Source of the DNA: Prorocentrum cordatum
Lineage: Eukaryota; Sar; Dinophyceae; Prorocentrales; Prorocentraceae
Reading direction: 5' to 3'
Length of the DNA stretch: 52,500 nt
NCBI GenBank assembly: GCA_963575745.1
Contig: CAUYUJ010007269.1
Coordinates: 80,001-132,500, forward strand
Shown here: in pieces, positions 39,340 to 50,614 of the stretch
How positions within the stretch are numbered: the first letter of the stretch is position 1
How the letters are laid out: each line of letters opens with the position of its first letter
Notes under the pieces: generated by a model
Databases searched by the model: none
Told to the model about the DNA's origin: nothing
What the model saw: only the letters and a program-made list of their open reading frames with translations
Program-made: the position numbers and the translations under genes

Positions 39340-39680
39340 GCCAAGCCAGCTGGTTTCGCACAAGCGGGCCAGTGACACTTCGGTCCTGCGGCGGGAATCC
39401 TCGCTGTCGAACGCCTTCCCACCCTTCCTCGGAGATCTCCCCCCCCCCTGCAAGGCCACGCAGTGCAAAGAGGCGCCAGCACAGAACAGAGCAGCGCAAC
39501 GCGAGGCCGCCACACGCGTCAGCATTGGCTTGCTCAATCCACGCGTTGATCCTGAATATTTGCTTTAGTTTGGTCTATGTTTCGGCTTCCCTGTAGTCCC
39601 ACCAGCCTTTCAGGGCATGAGAGGTTCAGCGAGTGTCCACTTCCAACCTCCTTCTTCTCCTCTGGGAAAGGGTTTACCAC
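39340..39680. other. No recognisable gene
   Basis: Mixed sequence with a short C run at 39440. Frames under 120 codons show no domain. Confidence 0.4.
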
Positions 39681-39684
39681 TGCG

Positions 39685-40265
39685 CCCTATAAATAAGCAC
39701 CCCCTTCTACAGACGACTGGCAGCCAACCTGGACCAACGATGTCACCCCCCTACCATCCCTGGTAAACAACAATACAACATGCACTTTGCCTCCAAATCT
39801 GGCGCATGCGCGGGCACCCCGCGATCACTTCGCATTGGTTTTTGAAAGGGACGGCGGGGGTGCCGGCATGTTGCTTGCTGCGAACAGGCCTTCTAACAAA
39901 ATGCTCGGCACTTCGATTCTCCTTGGGGCCAGGGCCGGGGTCCCTGCTGGTTCCCGGTAGCTGGCACACCTTGCGCGGCGGGAGCACGTGGCACACTTGG
40001 CGCACAAGGAACACGTGCCGCACCTGCCACGCTCGGGCTTCCAGGATGCCTGGTGCACCTGGAACGCGTGTTGTCCATGGCATGTGGGCGATCTGCTGAC
40101 ACTCGGGTGTTACGTATGTGTCGTGATGGCGGTTGGGAGTGAGCTAGACGGTCTGATATGTAGGAGGGTAGCTTGACCCCTCCCCCTACCCCCATACCCC
40201 TAAACCCGGACGGAGCGTTCCAGGAGTCGTTGGAGCGTCCAGAATGGCGTCGGCGAGCCAGCTAA
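39685..40265 (+). repeat. Composite dispersed repeat, copy 2
   Basis: Modules in order: CTATAAATAAGCACCCCC and GACTGGCAGCCAACCTGG (39690-39735), CTCCAAATCTGGCGCATGCG and ATTGGTTTTTGAAAGGGACG (39790-39860), GCTGACACTCGGGTGTTACG and GGTTGGGAGTGAGC (40095-40142), CTTGACCCCTCCCCCTACCC and GTTGGAGCGTCCAGAATGGC (40170-40245). The order matches copies at 1150-3070 and 48255-50200. Confidence 0.75.
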
Positions 40266-40354
40266 CATCGCTGATCAGATTGAGGAGGCCGGTCATTCAT
40301 TGTCCCTGCGCGCGTGGCTGAATAAGGAACTCGTGGTGAGAATTCTGCATGTTG

Positions 40355-40437
40355 CGTTGTTGTTGTTGTTGCTGTTGCTGTTGTTGTTGTTGTTGTTGTT
40401 GTTGTGGTTGTGGTTGTGGTTGTGGTTGTGGTTGTGG

Positions 40438-40473
<36 letters not shown>

Positions 40474-40475
40474 GT
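40355..40475. repeat. TTG/GTGGTT microsatellite
   Basis: GTTGTTGTT repeats with a central TGGTTG hexamer array. Confidence 0.95.
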
Positions 40476-40487
40476 TGTCGTCGTCCC

Positions 40488-41095
40488 ACCCGCGACCCTC
40501 CCGCGACCCACCCCGCGACCCTCCCGCGATTCACCCCGCGACTCACCCGCGACCCACCCGCGACCCACCCGCGAGCCGCCCCGCGATCCATCCGCGACCC
40601 ACCCCGCGACCCATCCGCGACCCATCCGCGACCCACCCGCGACCCACCCCGCGACCCAACCGAGATCCACCCCGCGACCCACCCTCAAGGGAGGAAAAAC
40701 CACCCGGACACGACAACTGACGTTTACTAAACGGCCGTTGGCGTTGACTCAGCAGCCCTGCCCTGTTCGATTCAATCCTTGTGTGCGTTTACTAAACGGT
40801 GTCGCTTGCCGGGGTAATTATTATAAGGTGGATGTTCTGCCCTCTACACCCGCGACCCACCCGCGACCCAACAGCGACCCACCCGCGACCCACCCGCGAC
40901 CCATGTGCGACCCACCCGCGACCCACCCAAACTGGTTTAACGAACAAGTCGGCGCCTGCGGCGGGTTCATTGTATAAGTTGTGAAACGTTGGCGCCTGCG
41001 GCGGGCTTCTCCAGAGTCTCGAATCTCGAAAACTGCCGACGTCCCCACCGCCCCCTCACTCTAATCCGCATCTGCGGGGTGCTACATATTGCCAA
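40488..41095 (+). repeat. CGACCCACCC arrays with shared 3' flank, copies 2 and 3
   Basis: Arrays at 40488-40690 and about 40848-40930 of the same 10-11 bp unit as 6900-7105. Between them are two copies of the palindrome CGTTTACTAAACG (40723 and 40787). After them GGCGCCTGCGGCGGG occurs twice (40953, 40991) and then the GGGGTGCTA flank found at 7128. Confidence 0.8.
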
Positions 41096-41551
41096 GGTTT
41101 TGGCCACATTTCGGCCTCCTGGGAGGTACCTGATTGAGGAGTTCCCTTCCGTTGACCGATCTCCTCTACCATTGGACCCGAAACTGCACCCGAGGCTCCC
41201 AAAGGGGTTCCCCAGGAGGGCCCCAAAGAGGTGCCCTGAGAACCCCCCCTAAGAGTCACCCACGGCGCCCCGAGAAACCCAGGCGAAGACGCCAAAATCA
41301 CTGATGCGACGCTTGTGTTTTGGCCACGCGCTGGCCTCCCCGAAGAGGGGGGCGGGGCAACGCACGGTGTTCCCGTTGTGTGATCGATGCCGATGTCCCC
41401 CAATGTGCCCCCAGTGCGCTCCCAAGGGACCCCATAGAGGCCCCCAGAGGCCCCTCAGGGGCACTCGCGGCGCCCCCAGATGCCCCCCTGGGACTGCCAA
41501 GAGACCCCCAAGGCACCCCAAGATGACTCCAAATAGCTCTCGAAAAATGAT
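41096..41551 (+). repeat. CCCCAAGAGG-type tract and unrecognised sequence
   Basis: GGCCCCCAGAGGCCCC and related units at about 41160-41280 and 41400-41525. No gene seen. Confidence 0.5.
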
Positions 41552-41609
41552 CCTGGCGAAGGACCCAACCATATGCAATTGTGAATACTGCAATTGTGAA
41601 TATCTTCTC

Positions 41610-44251
41610 GGTGGAGCCCCCTACGGGGCCACGAAACGTACGAGGGGTGTGCCGAAATGGATGTGCGGGACGCATGCGGGCACACCCACTGGGGCCTTCG
41701 GTGGAGCTCCCTATGGGGCCACGAAACGTGTGAGGGGTGTGCCGAAATGGGTGTGCGGGACGCATGCGGGCACACCCACTGGGACCTTCGGCGGAGCTCC
41801 CTATGGGGCCACGGAACGCGTGAGGGGCGTGCCGAAATGGGTGTGGCTGACGCATGCGGGCGCGGGCACTGGGGCCTTCGGCGGAGCTCCCTATGGGGCC
41901 ACGAAACATGTGAGGGGTGTGCCGGATTGGGTGTGGGTGACGCATGCGGGCGCGGGCACTGGGGCCTTCGGTGGAGCTCCCTATGGAACCACGAAGCGTG
42001 TGAGGGGTGGTCCGAAATGGGTGACTGACGCATGCGGGCGCGGGCACTGGGGCCTTCGGTGGAGCTCCCTATGGAGCCGCGGAACGCGTGAGGGGTGTGC
42101 CGAAATGGGTGTGGGTGACGCATGCGGGCGCGGGCGGGCCGCGGGCAGCTCGGTGGAGCTCCCTATGGAGCCACGAAACGTGTGAGGGGTGTGCCGAAAT
42201 GGGTGTGGTGACGCATGCGGGCGCGGGCACTGGGGCCTTCGGTGGAGCTCCCTATGGAGCCACGAAACGTGTGAGGGGTGTGCCGAAATGGGTGTGGGTG
42301 ACGCATGCGGGCGCGGGCACTGGGGCCTTCGGTGGAGCTCCCTATGGAGCCACGTGTGAGGGGTGTGCCGAAATGGGTGTGGGTGACGCATGCGGGCGCG
42401 GGCACTGGGGCCTTCGGTGGAGCTCCCTATGGAGCCACGAAACGTGTGAGGGGTGTGCCGAAATGGGTGTGGGTGACGCATGCGGGCGCGGGCACTGGGG
42501 CCTTCGGTGGAGCTCCCTATGGAACCACGAAACGTGTGAGGGGTGTGCCGAAATGGGTGTGGGTGACGCATGCGGGCGCGGGCACTGGGGCCTTCGGTGG
42601 AGCTCCCTATGGAGCCACGAAACGTGTGAGGGGTGTGCCGAAATGGGTGTGGGTGACGCATGCGGGCGCGGGCACTGGGGCCTTCGGTGGAGCTCCCTAT
42701 GGAGCCACGAAACGTGTGAGGGGTGTGCCGAAATGGGTGTGGGTGACGCATGCGGGCGCGGGCACTGGGGCCTTCGGTGGAGCTCCCTATGGAGCCACGA
42801 AACGTGTGAGGGGTGTGCCGAAATGGGTGTGGGTGACGCATGCGGCCGCGGGCACTGGGGCCTTCGGTGGAGCTCCCTATGGAGCCACGAAGCGTGTGAG
42901 GGGTGTGCCGAAATGGGTGTGGGTGACGCATGCGGGCGCGGGCACTGGGGCCTTCGGTGGAGCTCCCTATGGAGCCACGAAACGTGTGAGGGGTGTGCCG
43001 AAATGGGTGTGGGTGACGCATGCGGGCGCGGGCACTGGGGCCTTCGGTGGAGCTCCCTATGGAGCCACGAAACGTGTGAGGGGTGTGCCGAAATGGGTGT
43101 GGGGGACGCATGCGGCCGCGGGCACTGGGCCTTCGGTGGAGCTCCCTATGGAGCCACGAAACGTGTGAGGGGTGTGCCGAAATGGGTGTGGGTGACGCAT
43201 GTGGGCGCGGGCACTGGGGCCTTGGGTGGAGCTCCCTATGGAGCACGAAACGTGTGAGGGGTGTGCCGAAATGGGTGTGGGTGACGCATGCGGGCGCGGG
43301 CACTGGGGCCTTCGGTGGAGCTCCCTATGGAGCCACGAAGCGTGTGAGGGGTGTGCCGAAATGGGTGTGGGTGACGCATGCGGGCGCGGGCACTGGGGCC
43401 TTCGGTGAGCTCCCTATGGGCCACGAAACGTGTGAGGGTGTGCCGAAATGGGTGTGGGTGACGCATGCGGGCGCGGGCACTGGGGCCTTCGGTGGAGCTC
43501 CCTATGGAGCACGAAGCGTGTGAGGGGTGTGCCGAAATGGGTGTGGGTGACGCATTGCGGGCGCTGGGCCACTGGGGCCTTCGGTGGAGCTCCCTATGGA
43601 GCCACGAAACGTGTGAGGGGTGTGCCGAAAATGGTGTGGGGGACGCATGCGGCCGCGGGCACTGGGGCCTTCGGTGGAGCTCCCTATGGAGCCACGAAAC
43701 GTGTGAGGGGTGTGCCGAAATGGGTGTGGGTGACGCATGCGGGCGCGGGCACTGGGGCCTTCGGTGGAGCTCCCTATGGAGCCACGAAACGTGTGAGGGG
43801 TGTGCCGAAATGGGTGTGGGTGACGCATGCGGGCGCGGGCACTGGGGCCTTCGGTGGAGCTCCCTATGGAGCCACGAAACGTGTGAGGGGTGTGGGTGTG
43901 CGGAAAAATGGGTGTGGGTGACGCATGCGGCCGCGGGCACTGGGGCCTTCGGTGGAGCTCCCTATGGAGCCACGAAACGTGTGAGGGGTGTGCCGAAATG
44001 GGTGTGGGTGACGCATGCGGGCGCGGGCACTGGGGCCTTCGGTGGAGCTCCCTATGGAGCCACGAAACGTGTGAGGGGTGTGCCGAAATGGGTGTGGGTG
44101 ACGCATGCGGGCGCGGGCACTGGGGCCTTCGGTGGAGCTCCCTATGGAGCCACGAAACGTGTGAGGGGTGTGCCGAATTGGGTGTGGGTGACGCATGCGG
44201 GCGCGGGCACTGGGGCCTTCGGTGGAGCTCCCTATGGGGCCACGAAACGGT
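41610..44251 (+). repeat. 90-bp satellite, ~29 units
   Basis: Units begin GGTGGAGCTCCCTATGGAGC, continue CACGAAACGTGTGAGGGGTG and TGCCGAAATGGGTGTGGGTG, then ACGCATGCGGGCGCGGGCAC and TGGGGCCTTC. Central units are nearly identical. The first two (GCACACCCACT variant) and the last are diverged, as expected from homogenisation in the interior. A few units have 1-bp indels near 43240-43650. The 90-bp period leaves several frames open on both strands, including one with regularly spaced Cys, but the indels break them. The 26-bp leader at 41552-41577 is shared with the array at 36413. Confidence 0.95.
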
Positions 44252-44445
44252 GTACTGGGTGGGTGAAGAGGAGAGGAGGAGAGGAGAGGAGGAGAGGAGA
44301 GGAGAGGAGAGAGAGAGAGGAGAGGAGAGGAGAGGAATGATGATGATAATGATGATGATAATGATGATGATGACGATGATGATGATGATGACGATGAGGA
44401 TGATAGGAGGGGAGAGGAGGCGGAGGAGGAGAGGAGGAAGGAGAC
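44252..44445. repeat. GAGGA and GAT microsatellites
   Basis: AGAGGAGAGG repeats (44265-44335) followed by GATGAT repeats (44338-44402) and another GAGGAG run. Confidence 0.95.
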
Positions 44446-45125
44446 GCGGGGCACCGTCTCTTCAAAACGAGGACCCAACACCACAGGATGGTTGGGAAAT
44501 ACGAGGAACCTCTGGGAGGCATGTAAGAGGCCTCCAGCCTTTCAATTCGCCCTCCACACCTTTCCCTTGCAAATACGTATTCGTCGTACACCGAAGTGTG
44601 TCGGAAAAGAGCAGGCCAAACGCTCCGCATGAGACTTCCTCACCATGCACGCTCCGAAAGCTGAGGCTTTGTAAAAACCTCTACGGATGGAGGGCCGGTT
44701 TTTGTTCAACGTGCAGCCCTTCACGAACGCCTCGCACATGTTTACCAGCCTCGAACGTATCCCTATCCCTACGATTGACACGCCAAAAGGCGATGGCAAT
44801 CGTAGGGCTCCGCCCTCAAAAAAGAAGGGACTCCCTAAGACTGGCATCGTGATGAGGAGTTGCCCAGCATATAAAACAGGGCTAGGATCGGGATAATCGC
44901 TTCAGAGAGCTCCGGAGCGCTCTCAGAGCGTTCCGGAACGCTCTGGAGCGGCCGCGGCGCCCGATACATCCTCCAAACCCGCCGCTTCTCAGAGATTTCG
45001 AGCTATCCGGATCCGATGTTGTCCCGATCTTCGCGTCGTTTGAGCATAGGGACCCGCCCTCAAAGAAGAAGGGAAGCCCTAAGACTGGCATCGTGATGAG
45101 GAGGTGCCCCGCACAGGGATAGGGA
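44446..45125. repeat. ~69-bp direct repeat pair with hairpin; no gene
   Basis: 44801-44869 matches 45045-45113: CCGCCCTCAAA, GAAGAAGGGA and CCCTAAGACTGGCATCGTGA, TGAGGAG, TGCCC. The first copy overlaps an imperfect hairpin at 44767-44807 (CCCTACGATTG pairing with CAATCGTAGGG). Between the copies lies a palindromic stretch at about 44910-44935 (CCGGAGCGCTC and GAGCGTTCCGG). Confidence 0.75.
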
Positions 45126-45206
45126 TATGATCCAGGCTGGCGACATGTGTGGACTACCTACCAGACCACCCCAACCCAACCCGAAGACCCGAATTCGACC
45201 CGAATT

Positions 45207-45397
45207 TCGGGGGGGGGGGGGGGGGGGTACGGATACCACGTGTTTTCTCAACGTTCCCCGACCCCCCCCCCCCACTAGACATCGAGGATAAATTTAGGCC
45301 TTCGGGTTGGGCGTTGGGGTGGTTTGGAGGAGGAGGAGGAGGAGGAGGAGGAGGAGGAGGAGGAGGAGGAGGAGGAGGAGGAGGAGGAGGGTGGTGA
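45207..45397. repeat. G run, C run and GGA microsatellite
   Basis: About 18 G at 45209-45227, 11 C at about 45263, then a GGA array of about 70 bp at 45326-45392. Confidence 0.9.
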
Positions 45398-46700
45398 GGT
45401 GTCTTCACAGAGCGCAATGGCTCCACGGATGGAGCGCCGTCGCTCTTCACACACCCCGTGGCCCTCGCCGCCGCGCCGCCGCGCGCGCTCGTCGCCCACA
45501 GGGGGCCACCCGCCTCGCGCCCTGCACGGCGGCCTCTCTTCAGAGGCGTGGCTCCCGGCCTTGGCGCTGCAGGACGGTTTCCCCGGGGATCCCCGCGAGG
45601 AGCACCCCAGAAGCTGCGCTGTGACCCGATGTCGGGCTCTCGTGGCGCAACGGTTGCGTCGATGCGCGGTGCTGGCATCGCCCAGATCCAACTGCAGCAC
45701 AAAAACCCACAGCTTCAAGACGCAAGAATGACGGTGATTCGCGGCGTTGAATCAAGTCCCAGGAATGGCCGTCCGGCACAATGCAAGATGTTCAAACGGT
45801 TGTCTTCCAACGGGGCATTTCCCCCAGCGAAAAAAGGAATCATTGCAGCATATTGTGTGAAGGACCTTAGGGAAAAAAGTGTGCTGCAATATCGTTGATG
45901 GGTCTTGGATGTGCCACTGAAGTTCCTCCTCCTTCTCTTCCTCCTCCGACTGTTCATCCTCCTTCCTCGTCTTTCAAAAATGACACAATATGAATACTAC
46001 TTTGCTCTCTCCCCTGACTGTGTCTGGACATTGTCCCGTCCTCTCCGCACATTATTTCACGCCAGGCAAACGCGACTGCGGAGGACGCGGAGCCGGGAAT
46101 CCGGACAGGCGCTGTCGTCTTGTAAGCGGGCCACTTTGCCTCCGACTCACCTGGTGCCATGCCACGACATGCAATGCGATGCTGTGTTGTGCACCACTTT
46201 GCAATGCCATACTCTGTGTTGATACATGTTGTGATGTAGTGCTTCACTACCCACTGCCACGCAATGCAATGACACGTTATGCGTCGCGCTCTTCCACGCC
46301 GCGCACATCCATCCATCGCGCGCCCTCTTGGGATCATCGTCGCGCTCGACATCCGACTATCTGAATAGATAGGGGATCTACGCCATAGTAGGAGACGGGG
46401 CGGATGGGGTGGGACCTTAGATGTCACGCTGGCGCACCTGGTTTGTCCCCCTCCCCTTCCCTCCTCGTGATCCTCCCCCTTTTACCCCCATCCTCCCCCC
46501 CCCCCCCGCCCCTCCTCCTCCTCCTCCCGCTCCTCATGCGTCGTCTTACCCAGCCTCGGATTCCACTGCGTCCCCCTCCACATCCCCGACAAAGGGCAAC
46601 TCGTCTGGGCGCCGTTCACGAACGGGCTGGTTAGGTTTGGCGAAGCGCCCAATGACCCACCATTGAGGCGTGGTTCAGCGTCAAGGCTGCCTGGTAGGTC
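45398..46700. other. No recognisable gene
   Basis: A GC-rich part (45398-45600) has Arg/Ala/Pro-rich frames. 46140-46280 is rich in ATGCAATG-like motifs. 46440-46540 is CCCTCC-rich. No domain was recognised in any frame. Confidence 0.4.
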
Positions 46701-47143
46701 TCATGACATTGCCCCCCCCCCCCCCCCTTCTGAAACAGCGTTGGATGCCCTCGCGAGGTTCCATGGGCGGCACGACGCACACCCGGGGCATAAACCGCCC
46801 CCCAAAGACCTCCACGACGGCCCAGATGTTACCAATGCCTACAGGCTGGCTGAAGTATGCCCGAAGAGGCTTCTCTTGTCTGCTTCCTCAGCAGCGAGGG
46901 GTGCCACCAAAAACCCCCGCGCCGCGCAGGCTGCGCGGAGGTCCGCCCACGTCGCTTTGCTGGCAGACCACCCTCGCGTGGGCCGTCGCCTCGCCGACCT
47001 CAGCCACGACGTGCGCCACCGCGCTGGACAGGCTCCAGCAGCTGGGGCGCCCAGCGACCCCCCCAAGAGGCCCCACGCGGCGCCCAAGGGGCTTCCAGGA
47101 CACGGGCGAGAAGGCCACGAGGCCCCGCCACGACGGCCAGAAC
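46701..47143. other. GC-rich segment, unrecognised
   Basis: A C run of about 18 is at 46710-46728. The segment after 46880 is GC-rich with long overlapping frames on both strands, resembling the composition of the LINE remnant at 29-31 kb, but I find no motif to confirm that. Confidence 0.3.
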
Positions 47144-47285
47144 AGGGCTGGACCTAAACGTCGCGTTTCGTGTTGGTTTCGTTTTGTTGTTCGTGTTGCT
47201 CGACGTGTTTTCATGTACCTCGCTGCCAAAACGAAAAAACAAAACACAGCCGAAGCCCAGCAAAACAGCATTTAGGTCCAGCCCT
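47144..47285. mobile_element. 142-bp element with 15-bp perfect TIR
   Basis: AGGGCTGGACCTAAA at 47144-47158 is the exact inverse of TTTAGGTCCAGCCCT at 47271-47285. The interior is T-rich, then A-rich (GTTTTGTTGTTCG, then AAAACGAAAAAACAAAAC), in contrast to its GC-rich surroundings. Nonautonomous TIR element. No clear target duplication. Confidence 0.8.
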
Positions 47286-47379
47286 GGGCCACGGCCTGCT
47301 CAAAACCGAAGAGAATCCCGCAGGTGTTGCAAAGATTTGCCTACGCGAGACCAACAAAACACTCTGAAGGCCCTACGAA

Positions 47380-47620
47380 CCACCCAGGACTGCCCAAAAC
47401 AACTTCACGAGGGCCCCAAGACGGCCCAAGAACGGTCCATCACAGCCCAAGATGGCCCCAACATGGCCCAATAATGCCCCAAGAGGCCTCGAACGCAACC
47501 CAAACATACTTCTCACACAACCGAGACAGGCCCAAGATGGTCAAAGACTGCGCCACGATTGCCCAAGCGGGCCCCAGCGAATCCCACAACAGCCCAAGAT
47601 GACCCACGTATGCCCATGAG
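47380..47620 (+). repeat. CCAAGATGGCCC tract
   Basis: Units such as CCCAAGATGGCCC and CCCCAAGACGGCCC. Same family as the other low-complexity tracts. Confidence 0.65.
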
Positions 47621-48250
47621 CAGACCCTCGAAGAATACGCTGGCTCCCGCTTGCCGGAGGTGCAAAGGCGTGTGAGACAGTCGGCTGCACGGCTTTTCAC
47701 CTCCCCCTTCGCCACTTCCTCTGAAGCAGCTGCGCAATTCCAGTCGCTGCAGGGCCGAAGACCAGAAGGGAAGGTCTGACGTTCCAGCTGCCCTGCCCAG
47801 AAAGCCAAGCCCCTTTTTCACGAACCCCCACGCCTCCACCTTCTGTAGGCTATGGTAAACTGCGGAAAGCCGGTCCCCTCTTTCCTATGTAAGCAACCCT
47901 CCACCTCCCCCTCTAGACGCTGCCTCCGCGCCCCCTCCCCAACCCTGGCCACCAGCTGGCCGACCGCCCCACCTCCCAGAGACGGTCCCAAATCAGACTG
48001 TGTTTTCGAGGGCTGCCCCCCCTTCAGAGATGTTGGCGCCCAACGTCGGCGACAATCTCGGACACATCGACGTCTACTCCATTGAAGGGGACGGGATCGG
48101 GACAAGTTTCCGCATGCTGTGGCCGTGGAAACGAAATCCCACCAGTCCTTTGGGCGCAGGTGGTCCCGATGTGTTTTTTCCTCTTCCAAAGCCCCCTTTT
48201 CCCCTTCGGGGACGGGCTTACCACTGGCAACTGGGAGCCAACCCGAACCA
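47621..48250. other. No recognisable gene
   Basis: Mixed sequence with no long repeat or domain. Minus-strand frames up to 181 codons are unrecognised. Confidence 0.4.
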
Positions 48251-48254
48251 GTGA

Positions 48255-49144
48255 GGGATTTATCATTGCTCCCTATTAGTATACACCCCCTCCCCCAGGC
48301 GACTGGGAGCCATCCTTTGTAACAAACTAAAGAAAACACACTCCGCCTCCAAATTCGGAGCATGCGCAGCGAACCCGATGCGGCCTCCCCCTACCACCCC
48401 TGTCGAACAAAAATGCAACATACACTTGGCGGCGGCGGCGGCGGCGGCTGCGGCGGCTGCGGCGGCGGCGGTGGCGGTGGCGGCGGCGGGGGCGGGGGCG
48501 GCGGCGGCGGCAGCAGCTGCGGCGGCGGCGGCGGCGGGCGGCGGCGGCGACGGCGGAGGCGGCGGCGGCGGCGGCGGCGGCGGATTGGCCCCCCCAGTAG
48601 CTGCCCATCAACAGGCGACTGCTGAATATGCTGAGGCTCGGGCCAGGCTCGGGTGCTGCGTATGCGTTGGGAGGGAAGGTGGGAATGAACGAGACGGCTT
48701 GCGGGCGGGGAGGGAGTCTTGATCACTGCTTCCTATTAATAAACACCCCCTCCCCCGAGCGACTGGTGGCCAACCCGGGTCCATGACCCCCCCCCACTCC
48801 CGTGAAAAAACAATACAAAACACACTCTGCCTCCAAATTCGGAACATGCGCAGCCAACCCGATGCGCCCCCCCCCCCCCACCATCCCTGTCAAAAAACAA
48901 TACAGAGTACACTTGGCGGCGGCGGCGGCTGCGGCGGCGGTGGCGGCGGTGGCGGCGGCTGCGGCGGCTGCGGCGGCGGCGGCGGCGGCGGCGGCGGGGG
49001 CGGGGGCGGGGGCGGCGCGGCGGCGGCGGCGGCGGCGGCGGGGCGGGGCGCGGGGGCGGCGGCGGCGGTCGCGGGGGGCGGCGGCGGCGGCGGCGGCGGC
49101 GGCGCGGGGCGGCGGCGGCGGCGGCGGCGGTGGCGGCAGCGGCT

Positions 49145-49175
<31 letters not shown>

Positions 49176-50200
49176 GCGGCGGCGGCGGCGGCGGACGGCG
49201 GCGGCGGCGGCGGCGGCGGATTGGCCCCCAGTAGCTGCCCATCCAAAGACGACTGCTGAATATGCTGAGGCTCGGGCCAGGCTCGGGTGCTACGTATGTG
49301 TTGGGAGGGCGGGTGGGAGTGAGCGAGACGGCTTGCGGGCGGGGGAAGGGGTCTTGACCCCTCCCCCTACCCCCTCCCCTGGACAATGACGGGGGGATTC
49401 GCGAGCAGTTGGAGCGTCCGAGATGGCCCAAGATGGCTCCAAGAGAGCCTCAGAGAGCCCAAACTGGCCTCCAAGATCGCTCAAGATAGCCAAACATGGT
49501 TCAAGGCAACTTTCGACATGCCTTCAGGAGGCCCCAAGGAGGGCAACAAGACGGATCCAAGTGCTTTTGGAGCTCCCTCGGGGCCCACCCGAGAAGCCAA
49601 AATCCTTGACACCTCGGGAAAATCAATGATGTGTGCTTTCTCGCCTTTTCGCTTCCGATGCGCTTTTGAGGCCTCAACATGGCCCCAAGATGGCCCAAGA
49701 AAGCTCCAAGAGGCCCCCCAGACGGCCCCAAGAGCGCCCACGATCGCCCCAAGAGCGCCCCTAGAGGGCCCCAAGAGGCTATGTTGATGGCCCCAGAGGG
49801 GGAGGCAAATCTAGGACCCCCCCAGACGGCCCCACGATCGCCCCAAGAGCGCCCCTAGAGGGCCCCAAGAGGCTATGTTGATGGCCCCAGAGGGGGAGGC
49901 AAATCTAGGACCCCCCCTCCTTTGATCGATGGTCTCCAAGACGGCCCCAGAGGCGCTCCATAGCTCCCAAGAGGGCACGAAGAGAACGCCAAGAGAGCCC
50001 CAAAAGAGCCCCAAGAGGGCCCCATGCGGGCTGTAAGACGCCCCGAAAGAGCCCCAAGATGACCCCAAGACCCCCAAAGAGCCCTAAGAGGGCTCCCATA
50101 TGCCCCAAAAGAGTTTCAATTGGACTCCAATCTCTCCCCAGACAGCCTCGTAGCTTCAAGAAGGCCTCAAGACAGCCTCCAAGATGGCTCAATGCTCTTC
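48255..50200 (+). repeat. Composite dispersed repeat, copy 3, with GGC expansions
   Basis: Two tandem sub-copies (48270-48740 and 48741-49380) each run ACACCCCCTCCCCC(C), GCGACTGG, CTCCAAATTCGGA-CATGCGCAG, a GGC array, GACTGCTGAATATGCTGAGG and GGGTGGGAGTGAGCGAGACG. They are followed by GTTGGAGCGTCCGAGATGGC and a CCAAGA tract with TTTCGCTTCCGATG, parallel to 2505-2745. The GGC arrays (48428-48590 and 48914-49222) replace the GACGGCGGGGG portion of the module at 1400. A 98-bp duplication lies within the tract (about 49717 to 49918, GGCTATGTTGATGGCCCCAG twice). Confidence 0.8.
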
Positions 50201-50614
50201 TCATCATTTTCCCCTCCTTGCACGCTCTGTTTCACTACATGTGTCTCCCAGAGATCTCCACCCTGGTTGCTCGCTTTGTTTCCCTAGATGTGTCTCTTCG
50301 TCCCTTTCCCCATCAACTCTCATGGGCAGGGCTTATGAATGGGCTGGTGGGTCGACCATGCTTGAAGTTCTTACCAAACCACTCGCAAGGGCTGCGCAAA
50401 TGAAGAACAACTAGATGCTACATATATGCCGTGGAACATGGTCCAGAGCACAGGGGCTGCCCAACCGGCCACACGACTGAGGTACAATATGGCACAATGC
50501 TTGACCAGATCCTGCGACAATAGCACCCAGACAGCAAGTCAGTCGAAGAGGGTGAGTGTCGGGGGCAGTAGGAAATTGTTTTGTTTCTTACCGCGCCAAC
50601 CTACAAATAATTCT
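50201..50614. other. 3' flank of the transporter gene
   Basis: Mixed sequence containing two loosely similar segments (TTGCACGCTCTGTTTCACTA and TTGCTCGCTTTGTTTCCCTA near 50218 and 50268). A potential splice donor GGTAAGAAAC on the minus strand lies at about 50595-50585, just after the transporter stop. No gene was recognised. Confidence 0.4.

Noticed and set aside
40755-40790. tRNA B-box-like GTTCGATTCAATCC
   Set aside because: Does not complete the B-box consensus, and there is no A-box or cloverleaf around it.
41981-44340. Cys-rich 30-residue repeat protein and His/Arg-rich repeat protein of up to 440 codons
   Set aside because: Products of the 90-bp satellite. Single-base indels in several units break each frame, and all frames are equally open.
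48391-49431. Gly-, Ala-, Arg- and Pro-rich proteins over the GGC arrays
   Set aside because: Microsatellite translations on both strands.
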